Positions 23,226 to 34,356 of a stretch of 64,000 nt of DNA are shown piece after piece (within the stretch, counting starts at the first letter, position 1; each line of letters starts with the position of its first letter). The DNA comes from Sciurus carolinensis (lineage: Eukaryota; Chordata; Mammalia; Rodentia; Sciuridae): the NCBI RefSeq assembly GCF_902686445.1, contig NC_062217.1, positions 175,649,598-175,713,597 on the forward strand, written 5' to 3'. Both the position numbers and the translations under genes were made by a program. The notes beneath the pieces are model-generated. The model saw only the letters and a list, made by a program, of their open reading frames with translations. It did not search any database and was not told the origin of the DNA.

Positions 23226-26200
23226 CACCTTCAACCGCAAAGAGGGAAATCTCCCCCAGTTATTTGGAGGCCATTAAAACAAGCCAGACGGGAAGAGTGC
23301 AGGAAAGGCCAGTCCAATCTCATTCCCCAGCGCGGGAGGACAAGTGTGAACACATCCTGAGAAACTCAACCTGGGGCATGTCTTCAAATGTGCTGATCCT
23401 CATGACCAAGCTGGGGACTTGCAAGGGAAGGGTGGGCCATGTCTGCCTAGCACTTCCACCAACCCTCCACCATACCCCAGAGCCTGACCTCTGGGACTCC
23501 CTCAGCCCCACAGGCCCTTGGAGTGCAGCACACCACGGCAGGGGAAGCTGCCAGGAGCCCCATGCCCCCTGGTCTGAGCGAGGCCCCACCATGGCAGCCG
23601 GCTCTGCTGAGGCTGGCAGCCCCACCACTGGGTGGAGCAGCAGTGGCCATCCCAGCCAACCTTGGCCTGCATTCTCCAGCAGGACACAGACGATGTTGGG
23701 CACGGGTCCTTGCAGCAAGAGCTCCTGAAAATGGAACTGTCAGCTTGGGAAGGCTGAACTTGTCCAAGGAGCAGCTAAGCCTCTGGACAAGGCTGGTGGA
23801 TGATCCCAGAATCAAATCAAGAAGCCCATTTAGCACAAGCAGAGCTCTGATTTTTAGCAGAGAGCACTGGGTCAGAGCCCTGGAGCCCTGGCCATCAAGA
23901 ACGTCGTGGTGGGGCACCAGCGGCGCTCCAGCCTGGCTGGAAGATCGCTAGACCCAGAGCTGCAGCCTAGTGCACCTCCTCCTAAGGGAAAAGATGTCTG
24001 ACTCAAGGCAGCACATGGCCACATTGCTGGCACGTGTGCCCGCCCCCAGAAAAGCCCTCCAGGGCACCGGAGGACAGGGGCTGCCGCTGGATGATTCCTC
24101 CTGTGCACAAGAGAGGGTCCTTGATGTCATCCAGAAAGCCAGGAATCCCTGAGCAGCAGGAGCTGAACTCACCTACCTCTAGCGGGGGCTATCCTGTCCT
24201 GCCTGCCTGGGTTCCCACCAGTGCCCCCAAGCAGTCAGGCCTCTGCTCCCATGTCCATGTGGGAGCCACAGAGCTGCAGGATGAGAAACTAAAGAGACTG
24301 AGCTCCTCTGGAAGAAAGCAAGCCCTGGCAGCACCTCCCGGACCATGGACCACAGGAGGTACCTATAGGGCAGGGGCGGAGGGGCGAGGCAAGCTGGGTA
24401 GCAAGTGTCTGTTGAGATGGGGCCCTGGATTGCTGGCAGGACCCTGGGTCATCTCACGCACATCACATCCTGTCCTGCTGGGCTCCTCAGGGGTCCTCCT
24501 GTGGTGGGCCGGGTGGAACACAGGCAGGGGAGGGGCTTACTGGGATCTCCATGTGGAATGGCGTTTCTAGCCCCAGATATGGAGTCATTGCAACCCAGCA
24601 GGAGCAAAGCATGCTGCAGGCCCGCAGAAGCAGCAGCCCTGGTGGGCACGCACTGGCAGCCAGGTCTCTGTTCTTAACCCCGTTTTTCCACTAGGCCACA
24701 TGATGGACATGAAAAGTCGAGGGACTGGTCTCCAGAGCAGAATGCCCAGCAACATCTGAAACTGCTGTCCCTCAGGGAGGAGGACAGAACTCCCTCCCTC
24801 TAAGTGGCCTGCCACCCACTGGTCCCTCTTGGTCCTTGGCATCTCTGCCCAAAGACCTGACCAGTGGGCTCTGGTTCCCCCCATAACATGCCACCAGGGC
24901 TCCTGGGGCTCCTGCAGCTGCTGGCAGGGGTCCTTTGGATCCAGTGTGCGGCCGTTTCTATGTGGGGTCCCCAGGAGCACAGGGAGTGGGCGGGCAGGCC
25001 ACCCTTCCCTAGCAAATAGAACCCAAGCCTCACCTTAATGCCACCACATGGAGGTCAACCCTGGGGACATCCCAGGGCTGTGGGCAGGGCCCTGTGAGGA
25101 GTGTGGGAGGCGGGGGAGTGTGAGGCACAGCCAGGGAGCCGGAAACGTGGTGTCTCGGTCCACTGCTTCCCATGCCCTCAGACCTGGAAGTGCAGGACCC
25201 CATCCCTGACGGTGCGAGGGTGGCCAGCAGCTGAGTTCCCTGGGAGCCAGGGTAGGCTGGGCCTGGCCCTGCATTGTCCCCACACACCCCTCGGACCCGG
25301 GCTGTAGGTGTGAGTCGCCAGTCGGTGCCTCAGTGGCCACCCCTCGGAGTGCTTTGGAGTCACCCCGAGCTCTTCCACCCAGACACGCAGCCTCGGCCTG
25401 CTTGCTCCGGTTCTGCCGCCAACTCCGGTTGGAGAAAGAGCCCTGGGCTCTCTGCCCACTCCCCAACCCTGCCCCAGAGAGCGGGCGTCGCCTCTGAAGA
25501 GCACCCTGCTCCCAGCCCAGACCCAGCCTGCAGGTGGGAAGCACTCCTGAGGTCACCTGCAGGCAGCTGGTCTGTGCCCGGCTTTCAATTTTAAAGTGAA
25601 GCAGTTTCTGCTCTAAAAGAAAGGCCATTTCATCATGGAAAAGCAGGGAAGTGCATCAGCTCCAGGGAAGGAGGAGGCCGCCAGGCTGCCTCGGCCGAGC
25701 CCTCCTGCTGGGTTAGTGCCCAGCCTGCTTCTCCCCAGGGTCAGGTGGTACAGAGACCGCATCCACATTAGGGATCGAACTCCTATTTTCTGATTGCAAA
25801 GGCAATATATGTTCAGGATAGAAGATTGATATACCCCAGGAAAATATGAAGGAGGAAGCAAACTGCAGAGACCTCACCTCTGGACAGCTCCCGGGTCTCG
25901 CAGGGCCCTGGCCCACATCACCTGCAGGCAAAACCCCTCGCTGCTGGTGGAAGTGAAGCGAGCAGGCCCCGGCTGCCGCGGCTGAGCGTTCCTCATGAGT
26001 AAAGCAACGCATGCCCCCAGCTGCAACCGGAGGCTGCGGGTGAGAGGAAAGCCTTGCCCACTCTGCCAGGCTATCGCAGCTCGACTTGGGAAACGCGAGG
26101 CTGCTTCTGGTGTGGACCAGGGGCTGGCACAGAGTAACGTGGTCATCTGAAGGCCAGAGATGGTGCCGGAACTCAGGGAGGGTGTGGGAGAGCGATGCAT

Positions 26201-26274
26201 CCAGAATGGGCTGTCCAAGAGCTCGCATCTGCCCACAGACCCCCGTCTGGGGACTCCTGTGGTCGATTCGTGTT
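23226..26274. other. Unassigned interval
   Basis: No gene is recognised. It is GC-rich to about 25,580. The stretch at about 25,770-25,870 (TCTGATTGCAAAGGCAATAT, then GAAAATATGAAGGAGGAAGC) resembles an old LINE-like repeat, but I cannot place it. The 429-bp open frame 23,523-23,951 and its neighbours lack any known domain. Confidence 0.5.
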
Positions 26275-26455
26275 CTTTTTTTCTTTTTTAGTTTAAGCTT
26301 TTTAAGAGTTGATTTTAGAGCAGTCAGAGGTTCATGTTAAAACCAAAAGGGAAGAGCAGAGACCCCCATGACCTGTCCTCAGACCCACAGCGCCCGGCCC
26401 TCAGCATCCCGCCCGACCTCCGCTGCCCCCAGAACCCAGCTCACAGGGCACGCCC
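26275..26455. mobile_element. Possible ancient LINE-like fragment
   Basis: A T-rich start, then TTAGAGCAGTCAGAGGTTCA and AGCAGAGACCCCCATGACCT, matches a pattern I recall from old mammalian LINE remnants (TTTTAGGTTCACAGCAAAAT and the following block). The class is uncertain. Confidence 0.35.
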
Positions 26456-26456
26456 C

Positions 26457-26528
26457 CCACTCCCTCCCTCCTTCCCTCCCTCCCTTCCTCCCTCCTTCCT
26501 TCCTCCCTCCCTCCCTCTCTCTCTCTCT
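26457..26528. repeat. Polypyrimidine (CCTT/CCCT/CT) tract
   Basis: About 70 bases are pure C/T: CTCCCTCCTT words shading into (CT)n at the right. Such homopurine-homopyrimidine tracts are length-variable and can form triplex DNA. Confidence 0.9.
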
Positions 26529-26663
26529 ACATCCCCAGCCTTTTTGTTTTTGAATTTGAGACAAGGGTCTCACTAATTTACCCAGAATGGCCTAGAATTT
26601 CCAATCTTCCTGCCTCAGCCTCTTCAGTAGCTGGGATGTCAGGAGTGTGTTGCTGCTCTGGCC
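26529..26663 (-). mobile_element. B1-dID SINE remnant
   Basis: ACATCCCCAGCCTTTTTG, GAGACAAGGGTCTCACTAAT and TTCCTGCCTCAGCCTC are the antisense B1-dID order (dID end, linker, B1). The dID part is mostly lost, possibly in the neighbouring CT tract. Confidence 0.75.
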
Positions 26664-27751
26664 TCTGTCCTGATCTTCAATGACACAGCAGAAAGAGGCC
26701 ATTTCAGAGAAACTGAGGCTGCGGTCCAGGGTCACCAGGGTGTTCGCTTGCTGGGATGCTCCACATTCCACTGTGTCTTTGATCTTGAAAATGCTTGCTT
26801 CTATTTCAAGCCTAGTTAGTCTTTTTGGTTTTTATGCAAACCGCCTGTGGCCTTCCTGCCTCCTGCTCTGATTCCTGCCTCGCCTCCTTCCCATAGGGCC
26901 TCCAGCTGTCCGGCTCTCCCTCTCCTCTGCTTGAGGTCCCTCTGGTGAAGCCTGCCCTGGCTCTGCGGGACTGGGAGTCTTCCAGTTCCTTGACCCTGAA
27001 CTCTGCCCTCTCCTGTCGCAGGGCCTTTCCTATCCTGCCACACCCACCTTTCCACTGGGGTCTGGGTCACAGCCCTTCCCCTGATGGGTCCACCCCTCCC
27101 AGAGTCAGCGGCACCTGTCCGAGCTCCCTTCTGCGCTTGCTCCCTATGCCTCCAGGAAGATGCTCCCCCCATGTTTCACACCTTGGCCGGCAGCCCTGTG
27201 AGTCCCTCAGGCCTCCATGCAGACCCCCACCACCCTGCAGTGAGGTGAGAGGCCAGCGAGCTGCCCACTCTGAGCTGCTCCCTCTCCACACACAGGCTGT
27301 AGTAGTTCGCCTCTCTTGCCCCCCATTGTCCCTGCCCCTGTCCTAGTGCAGAGCCTGTCCCCACCCACAAGCTGAATCCCCTCTGATGGCAAATTGTGGA
27401 AAACCTGGCTCACAGCAGGGCTGGCTTTAGAGAAAGGGGAGCTGCTCCCTTTGCAGGGAACCTGATGTTCTGAAAGAATGGGGTCCTCACAAGTCTACAG
27501 GGGTCTCGCCCGAGCACATCAGTCACCAAGCAGGCAGGCACTCCGTGTCTTGCAAGAGCCAAGGCTGGGGGCTTCAAGGTGCTTTCTCTCCCCAAGGATC
27601 AACACAGGTTTGGGTTCAGGGCTCCATGCCAGAACCTCCCTGCACCAGGCTAGTACAGATGGAGAAGCCCCAGCCCACCTAGAGAGTTCCAGCTATGTAG
27701 CACACAGACTGGGCACCTCCTTTCAGACTGTTTATCATGAAATAAAGAAAC
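26664..27751. other. Unassigned interval
   Basis: No gene is recognised. Part of 26,850-27,060 resembles very old L2-like sequence (GCAGGGCCTTTCCTATCCTG), but not enough to call. Confidence 0.45.
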
Positions 27752-27949
27752 TCAGCCAGTTACAGTGGCACACACCTGTAATCCCAGTGATTGGGGAGGC
27801 TGAGGCAGGAGGATTGCAAGTTTGAGGCTGCCCTCAGCAATTTAGCAAGGCCCTAATCAACTCAGTGAGACCCTGTCTCAAAATCAAAACTAAAAAGTGA
27901 TGGGAATGTGACTCAATGATAAAGCACCCCTGGGTTAAATCCCCAGTAC

Positions 27950-27950
<1 letters not shown>
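27752..27950 (+). mobile_element. B1-dID SINE
   Basis: CACACCTGTAATCCCAGTGA and GGCTGAGGCAGGAGGATTGC mark B1. GTGAGACCCTGTCTCAAAAT is the linker. GACTCAATGATAAAGCACCC and GGTTAAATCCCCAGTAC mark the dID half. The A-rich tail has become the AAAG microsatellite that follows. Confidence 0.92.
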
Positions 27951-27993
<43 letters not shown>

Positions 27994-27996
27994 AAA
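27951..27996 (+). repeat. (AAAG)n microsatellite
   Basis: About eleven perfect AAAG repeats grow directly out of the B1-dID tail. This is the usual origin of such microsatellites. It is likely length-polymorphic. Confidence 0.95.
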
Positions 27997-28685
27997 CCAT
28001 ACCAAGAAGATGGGACTTGGTGCATTTGCATGGGGTAAGCATCCTTTTTACCACCACTCAGGCCTAAAAAAGCTGGTGCAACTGCCCCAAATGGCCTCAG
28101 AAAGCCTGCCCTCACCCTGCCTGCAGCCTCCTGTGCTGACGGCCTGCTCCCCTTCTTCTTTAGCCCCTGGTCATCCTGGCAAGTGTCACGAGCATCCTGA
28201 GACCCAGCACGGGGCCACCCAGCCTGAGATCTGATGTGTCCTGAAGTCCTTCGACTCCCCAGGTCCCCACTGTCTCCTGAGGTTCATCTGTGACATACGT
28301 ACCAGTGGGTCCATGCTGCCCACACACAGGGCAGGGTACATGACCCTCTGCACCCTGTACAAACAGCAGCATGACCTGGAGGCTCCGCTGGATGTGGTCA
28401 GTGCCTTTGTAGGACTCCAGGCCAGGGAGTGTCCATCAGGAAGCTCCTTGGGGCTGGCCACTATCCTTTTGCCAACAAAAGTAGAGGGAGGCCCAGGGCC
28501 TAGGTCCACTCACCCTTGCACTGGGGAGGGGTGCCCAGTAGTGACATTCAGGTCGTACCACATCCTTCTATCAGGGGTTGGCACATTATGGAAAGGCAGC
28601 CCCTGGGCCGGCTCTTTCCCTTCCCTACCAAGTGACTCCTTTTGTCTTCCCAAGAGGACCAAATGGACCAATTCCATCCCTGTCT
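27997..28685. other. Unassigned spacer
   Basis: No gene or repeat is recognised between the AAAG microsatellite and the CA-rich array. Confidence 0.5.
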
Positions 28686-29046
28686 GCACACACACACCCA
28701 CACACACATGCACACACGTGCACACCCACACACACATACACACGTACACACCCACACACACATGCACGCATGTGCACACCCACACACATACACACGTACA
28801 CACCCACACACACATGCACGCATGTGCACACCCCACACACATGCACACATGTGCACACACATGCACACACATGCACACATGTGCACACACACACAAACAC
28901 ACATGCACACCCACACACACATACACACGTACACACCCACCCACACACATGCACACATGTGCACACCCCCCCACACACATGCACGCATGTGCACACACAC
29001 AAACACACGTGCACACACGTGCACACCCACACACATGCACATGCAT
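28686..29046. repeat. CA-rich minisatellite
   Basis: About 360 bp of alternating purine-pyrimidine sequence made of CACACA, TGCACACATG, ATACACACGT and CCCACACA words. A local higher-order period of 52 bp is visible: the word CCCACACACACATGCACGCA starts at 28,751 and again at 28,803. The frames rich in His/Thr on the plus strand and Cys/Val on the minus strand come from the repeat. Confidence 0.95.
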
Positions 29047-31894
29047 GCCCAACTCCAGGACTTGATCAGATGAGCAAGTCTTGGGGCCGTTCAGAGAAAA
29101 GAATCTCAGGTGTAGAGTGTTCATTGTTCAGTGCTGTAATCCAAACGTTTCCCTTTCAGAAGAGTGAGTCCCGACTGTGAGCATGCCCTCCCCTCAGTCT
29201 TGCCCTTCCTCTTCAGGGGCTCCTGTCCACATGCCAGGTCTTTGCTTGTCCTCAGGCTTTGTCGGCCTCCCCAGCACCCCCACCCCTTTATTCTTCACGG
29301 GCTCCGTGCTCCTCGTTCTCTGATCCACTCCTCCTGGGGCTCTTCCTCGCACGGACTCACTCTTGCACCCTCTGGCTGGGTGGTGCAGAGCCACACACAG
29401 GCTGAGCTCGGGTGCTGCCAGAGCCTGGCGAGAGGCACGTGTCCAACAGATGCCATGGCAGCCCGGGGCCATTTACAGGGCGGCCTGCAGAAGACCTGCA
29501 GCAGCTGGACGTTCAAGGGAGGTGCTAAGCACAGCCTCCTGCGGGCTGTGGGCTTCCTTGGATGATGAGGCTTCCCCTGTCGGAGGCTGGGAAGGGGGCA
29601 GAGGGCCATGCCAGGGTCAGCCCTGCAGAAAGACCATGTGACCCCAAGCCAGGCCTGTCATCCTGAGTTCCCATAGCATGCCCCCAGCTCCATGGTCACT
29701 CTGGTGTTTGCCCCCACCCCGTCGTTGCTGAGTGTGCCTTGCACAGGCAGGGCCAGGGGCTCTGTGCCTCCTCTGGGTTCCAGCAGGTTGTGGAAAAAGC
29801 CCAGAGTCTCAAATTGGGAGAGGACGGCTAGCTGTAGAGGCCTGAGATCCCTTTCAGAGCCTGGTCCTCTGCTAGTAGCCTTAGAGTCCTTGTGGGTGCT
29901 GTGAGGCCATTCGGAAGCAAGGGAAGGGGGAGCAACACAGGAACTGTCCTGGTGCAGCCTCTGAAGATGTCCAGGGCAGGGGCACAGTGAGGTGGGCACA
30001 GTAAGGTGGGCCCAGCGGGTATAAGAACCATCTCAGGACCAAAAGTGCCCCCAGGGCCCTGAAGGGGCCAGATGGCAAGAACACAGGCGGAAGGTCGCGA
30101 ACGAGGCACCGACACCTCAGGGAGTCCAAGCTCTGCTGGGAAAACAGGCTGAGAAGTCGATGCTGGCCCGAGGGCAGAGCCCAGCCAGGGCAAAGGTGAG
30201 CATGCCCAGTGTCCTCTCCTGATGGACAACTGGGTCAGAGCTCACTGTGGTTCCTAGGTAGCCTATTTTAGATCCTTCTTTATAGAAGTTCAGAGGAGTT
30301 TTTTACAGAGAAGAGCCGGCAGGCTGAGAAGAGTTTTAGACATGAAGTGACCACCCCCGGCTGGGCAGAGGCTGCTTCATCCCAGGGATGCCCTCTGCTC
30401 AGAACCGAGGTGCCTCAGCCTCCTGGGACCACACAGGGCCCCCAGCACAAGACTGACAGGCTGGAGCTGGGTGTGTGTGCGTGGGCGCGAGCTGAGGGCC
30501 AGACCAGCAGAGATGGGGACGGAGGGGCAGGGCTGCAGGCCCTCGTGCAGAGGCTGTGAGCAGGCCCCACCCCCTCCCTGTGCTGGGCCAGGCCCTGCCT
30601 CAGGGCCCTGTTGGGTTGGTTTGTCCTCACCACTTAACTAACAAGGACTTAAGTCTTCAGCCCTGGATGCTGAGTGTGACCAAGGCGGAGCAGAGGCAGA
30701 CTCCTTACCACACCTGTCGGTGACCAGTCTCCTCTGGGAGGACCACCCAGGCCAGGGTCCAGTGTGGCAGTCTGAGGACCCCACTTCACTGGCACGGAGG
30801 CAGAGCAGCCCCAGGGGGTGACGCGGCAGTACAGCTTGTCCAGCCTCCAGGCTGGCCCCGTTCTCACCTCAGTGCCCTGAGCAGGCGTCATGGTCACCAG
30901 CGGGGAGCACCACAGATGTTGCGGCTGACCCAGGAGAGAAAGCCCTTAGCCCGTCCCTCTGCTGTGGGGGAAGCCTTCCCCACGCCCCTGACCGGAAGGC
31001 TGAGCCCTGCCTGACATGCCAGCCAAGCTGCTCACACACAAACACAAGACACCAGGGCGGGCACAGCGCAAGGCCAAGCCTCAGGCGGTGGCAAGCGTAC
31101 AAGAGAGAGGCTGGGGTGGCCAGGCCGTGCCCTCTCCACACAGGGGCAGGCATGGCTCCAGCAGCAGGAGAGATGCCCCATGTCTGTGGTGGCCTCACTC
31201 AGACACCTTGATCCAGGACCCCGATGTCTTCTAAAAGGTCCCAAACTACATGTGGCCACGTGAGCCTTGGCAGTGTGGCTTTAGCTTGGAAATTTCTGGA
31301 CACCAAGAGCCACATTCCAGAACAGGCCTGGGCATCTCCTGGTCGATGGGATGCTGGCCAGAGGAGAGCTGTCAATAGGCAGGACCCAACTAGCCTCTGC
31401 TGCTGGGCCCGTGGGATCCCAGGTGTGGAGTGGCCCATTCTCCCTGAGCTCTCTGCAGTGGGGCGGGAGAGGTGAGGGCAGGGCCCAGGGCCCACCAAGG
31501 GGCGAGTGGGCAGAGGCACACCCAGCAGGGCTCCTCCCAGCTCCTGAGGCACAGCAGACCCCGCCGGGCTCTGGCCCTCTCCCTGCAGGCTGTGGCTTTC
31601 AGAACCAGAGCGCTCTTTCAACCTCCAGCCCACCGGTCTCCAGGCACTGACCTCCCAACAGGTGAGCGCACGCTTCTTTGGAAACAATTTTAAGACAGGC
31701 GGGATGTGATGCTGTCAACGTTAGAACCTGCGACTCTCATGAAAGCGCCCAGAGGCCTGAATCCAAAGTGGGATGTCGACTGTGACCTAATTTCCTCTGT
31801 CAAAAGCTCCCGGCTGGGTCCTGGAGCCAGCCTGGGCTGCGTCTGGCGGCATCACGGCTGGCTTGTGTCCACGGTGGCCTGGGTCTGAGTCCCC
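29047..31894. other. Unassigned GC-rich interval
   Basis: No gene or clear repeat is recognised. Open frames on both strands show no known domain. Confidence 0.5.
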
Positions 31895-32260
31895 TGATTG
31901 CTAATCATCAGAGAAATGTACACCCAAACTCTAATGAGATACCACCTCACCCTATTAGGGCCGTGGCTGTGGCTACTGTCCAAAAGCTAGCGAGTACCGG
32001 TGCCGGTGAGGAGAGGACTGGAGCCCTTTTGCTTGGCTGGTGGGAATATAAAACAGTATGGCTGCTGCAGAGAAGAGGTTGCTGTGCCTCAAAAACTGAA
32101 AATATGATCACTGGATGACCCTGCAGTTCTGGTCACCGGTGTCCACCCCAACGGAACGGAAAGCAAACAGCAGCACTGTCACGGTATGAGGGGCAGGCGC
32201 AGCTCACAGGTCCTTCAACAGACCCATGAGCCTCAAGCACCACTGGCACGGCCGGGAAGA
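31895..32260 (+). mobile_element. L1 ORF2 3' fragment (piece 1)
   Basis: GCTAATCATCAGAGAAATGT, AATGAGATACCACCTCACCC and GGCTGGTGGGAATATAAAAC are landmark words at the 3' end of L1 ORF2. TTCAACAGACCCATGAG near 32,215 fits the following CAACAGATGAATGG region. Frames are broken. The L1 tail reappears at 32,491. Confidence 0.8.
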
Positions 32261-32341
32261 GGGGTCAAGGCCACGACGCACAGGCGAACCCAAAGGCAGC
32301 TCGCTGGGTGAAATAGGTCGGTGACACAGGCCAGGAGGTCC

Positions 32342-32490
32342 CGGGAGGGGGCACACCGTCACCCCGCCCCTCGGGAGACTGAGGGGTGGGACCGAGTTCT
32401 AGGCTGGCCAAGGGCTGGGGTTGTCGCTTGGCCACAGAGAACTTGCCTGGCATGTGCAAAGTCCCGGTTCAATCCCCAGTACTGGGGGGA
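32342..32490 (+). mobile_element. B1-dID SINE, internally shortened
   Basis: GCACACCGTCACCCCGCCCC and TCGGGAGACTGAGGGGTGGG are degraded B1. AAGGGCTGGGGTTGTCGCTT and CCGGTTCAATCCCCAGTACT are the dID half. It interrupts the L1 3' fragment. Confidence 0.75.
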
Positions 32491-32555
32491 AAGGACCAAG
32501 ATGTGAAGTTCATCTTGTGTGTATTTTACCACAATAAAAACTGAAAAATAAAACT
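32491..32555 (+). mobile_element. L1 3' tail (piece 2)
   Basis: GTGAAGTTCATCTTGTGTG, ACCACAATAAAAACTG and the A-rich end look like an old L1 3' end with its AATAAA signal. This continues piece 1. Confidence 0.5.
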
Positions 32556-32708
32556 CTGTGCAGTTAGTAAGAAAATTTTTAAGGTTTAAGCTCAATTTAT
32601 ACTCCATGATATTCTATTTTCAAACCTAGCAAATTTGGACACCTGTAGCGGTGAACTTCAGTGATTATTTGGTCCCCTTTGTATATGTGAGCAAACTTTA
32701 AACACTTT

Positions 32709-32849
32709 TTTTAATAAAGATTTTTGTAGTTGTAGATGGACAGCATGTCTTTATTTTATTTGTTTATTTATTTGTGGTGCTGAGGATGGAACCCAGTACC
32801 TCACACATGTAGGCATGCGTTCTGCCATTGAGCTACAGTTCCAGCCCCA
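32709..32849 (-). mobile_element. ID SINE with target-site duplication
   Basis: Antisense ID: a T-rich tail with TTATTTGTTTATTTATTTG, then GGAACCCAGTACCTCACACA and TGAGCTACAGTTCCAGCCCC. It is flanked by AAACTTTAAACACTTT (32,693-32,708) and AAACTTTGAACACTTT (32,850-32,865), a 16-bp duplication with one mismatch. Confidence 0.92.
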
Positions 32850-32865
32850 AAACTTTGAACACTTT

Positions 32866-33504
32866 ATATTGAAATTATAAAATTTAAAAACTTTCCTTTC
32901 TAAAGTTTTCTGTTTGACTGCCAAACCTTCCCAAGTACTTAAAACACTAATTAAGCCTCCACTTTTCTTACGATTTTCTGCCATCGTTGAGTCTTTGTTT
33001 GGGGTGGGGAGCGGATTTCGCCCTTAGCCCAGCTTGAGATTGTCCTGCTGGGATTAGATTTCCTGACAGCTTGGGTTTGATTCTCTCACAACTCTTCTCT
33101 TCTTAGTGAGGATGTCGACCTCTTCCCTGAGAAGGCAGGCACTGCCAGAAGCTTTTGGGATGCTGCAGGGTTCCTGTCCTGGAGGTTGAGGCTGGGCCTC
33201 CCAGCCTTCCCAGGGTCACACTTGTGCCACAGGCCCGCGGGCCACCAACCCTCATGACACGTGGTCCATCCGATTGCAGCAATGCTTTTTATCTCTTTGG
33301 CATTTAAAATAATTACATAGCTGCTCCCCAACTCTGAAGACTTCAGCTGTTGGTCTTCTCCTGTCTGTGTGGACCACACCCCTCAGGGCCACTGAGAGTG
33401 CTTCATGGGGAAGGAATGAAGTCTGAGATAACACCCAGTCGCACGTCTGATATTTCTGTTCCTACAAAACTTCCAGAGCAGGGAGCACCAAGAGAGGCAG
33501 GAAG
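32866..33504. other. Unassigned spacer
   Basis: No gene or repeat is recognised. Composition is mixed, AT-rich on the left. Confidence 0.45.
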
Positions 33505-33716
33505 TAGCCAGGCGTGGTGGCACACGCCCGTAACCCCAGTGACTGGGAGGCTGAGACAGGAGGATCACAAGCTCAAGGCCAGCCTCAGCAACTTAGTGAG
33601 GCCCTAAAAAACTTAGGAAGACCCTGACTCAAAATGAAAACCAAAATGGCTGACTCAGTGGTAAAGCACCTGTGGGTTAAATCCCTAGTACAAAAAATAG
33701 ATAAATAATAAAAAAC
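33505..33716 (+). mobile_element. B1-dID SINE
   Basis: CCAGGCGTGGTGGCACACGC, GGAGGCTGAGACAGGAGGAT and GGGTTAAATCCCTAGTAC are diagnostic, with a tail of AAAAAATAGATAAATAATAA. A degenerate duplication, AGAGAGGCAGGAAGT against AGAGATGCAGCAAAG, may flank it. Confidence 0.93.
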
Positions 33717-33840
33717 AGAGATGCAGCAAAGCTGATTAGGACTAGGCAGAGGGCAATGTCGAAGAGCACGTGTTTCCAACCCAGGGTAACAGAGGTGCTC
33801 TACACATGGCTGCAGGGGTGTTTTCACATACAGACGTGTA

Positions 33841-34040
33841 TGTATTTAAACTGGGGATTGAGCCCAGGAGCACTTAACCACTGAGCTACATCCCAGCCCT
33901 TTTTATTCTTTTGTTCTGAGACAGAGTCTCGCTAAGTTGCTTAGGGTCTCCCTGAGTTGCTGAGGCTGCTTTGAACTTGTGGTCCTCCTGCCTCAGCCTC
34001 CCAAGTCACTGGCATTACAGGCGTGCACCATCACGCCCAG
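33841..34040 (-). mobile_element. B1-dID SINE
   Basis: Antisense order: CTGGGGATTGAGCCCAGGAG, CTGAGCTACATCCCAGCCC, a T-rich linker, GAGACAGAGTCTCGCTAAGT, CTCCTGCCTCAGCCTCCCAA and GCGTGCACCATCACGCCCAG. Confidence 0.93.
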
Positions 34041-34160
34041 GGGATCACTCATACTTGTGAATTCACTAAAACCCACTTGATGCTACACTTTAGGTGGGTG
34101 GGCTGACTGGCATGTGAACTATACCCTAGTGAAGTTGTTTTTTAAAAAGATAACATTTCA

Positions 34161-34356
34161 GTTGGGTGAGGAGATACATACCTGTAATTCCAACAACTCG
34201 GGAGATTAAGGCAGGAGGATCCTAAGTTTGAAAGGCCAGCCTCAACAACTTAGTGAGACCATTGGCAACTTAAACTCTGTCTCAAAATACAAAAGAAAAA
34301 GGATAGGATATAATTCAGTGGCCTGGGTTGAATCCTTGGTAGCAGTAAATAAATAA
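34161..34356 (+). mobile_element. B1-dID SINE with target-site duplication
   Basis: GTTGGGTGAGGAGATACATA, AAGGCAGGAGGATCCTAAGT and GGGTTGAATCCTTGGTAGC mark the element. ATAACATTTCA on the left and ATAACATCTCA on the right form an 11-bp duplication with one mismatch. Confidence 0.9.

Noticed and set aside
25980..26100. Possible CpG island promoter
   Set aside because: A few CpGs cluster, but the run is too short and no first exon or promoter motif is visible.
28313..29124. Long His/Thr-rich and Cys/Val-rich frames
   Set aside because: They are translations of the CA-rich minisatellite on either strand.
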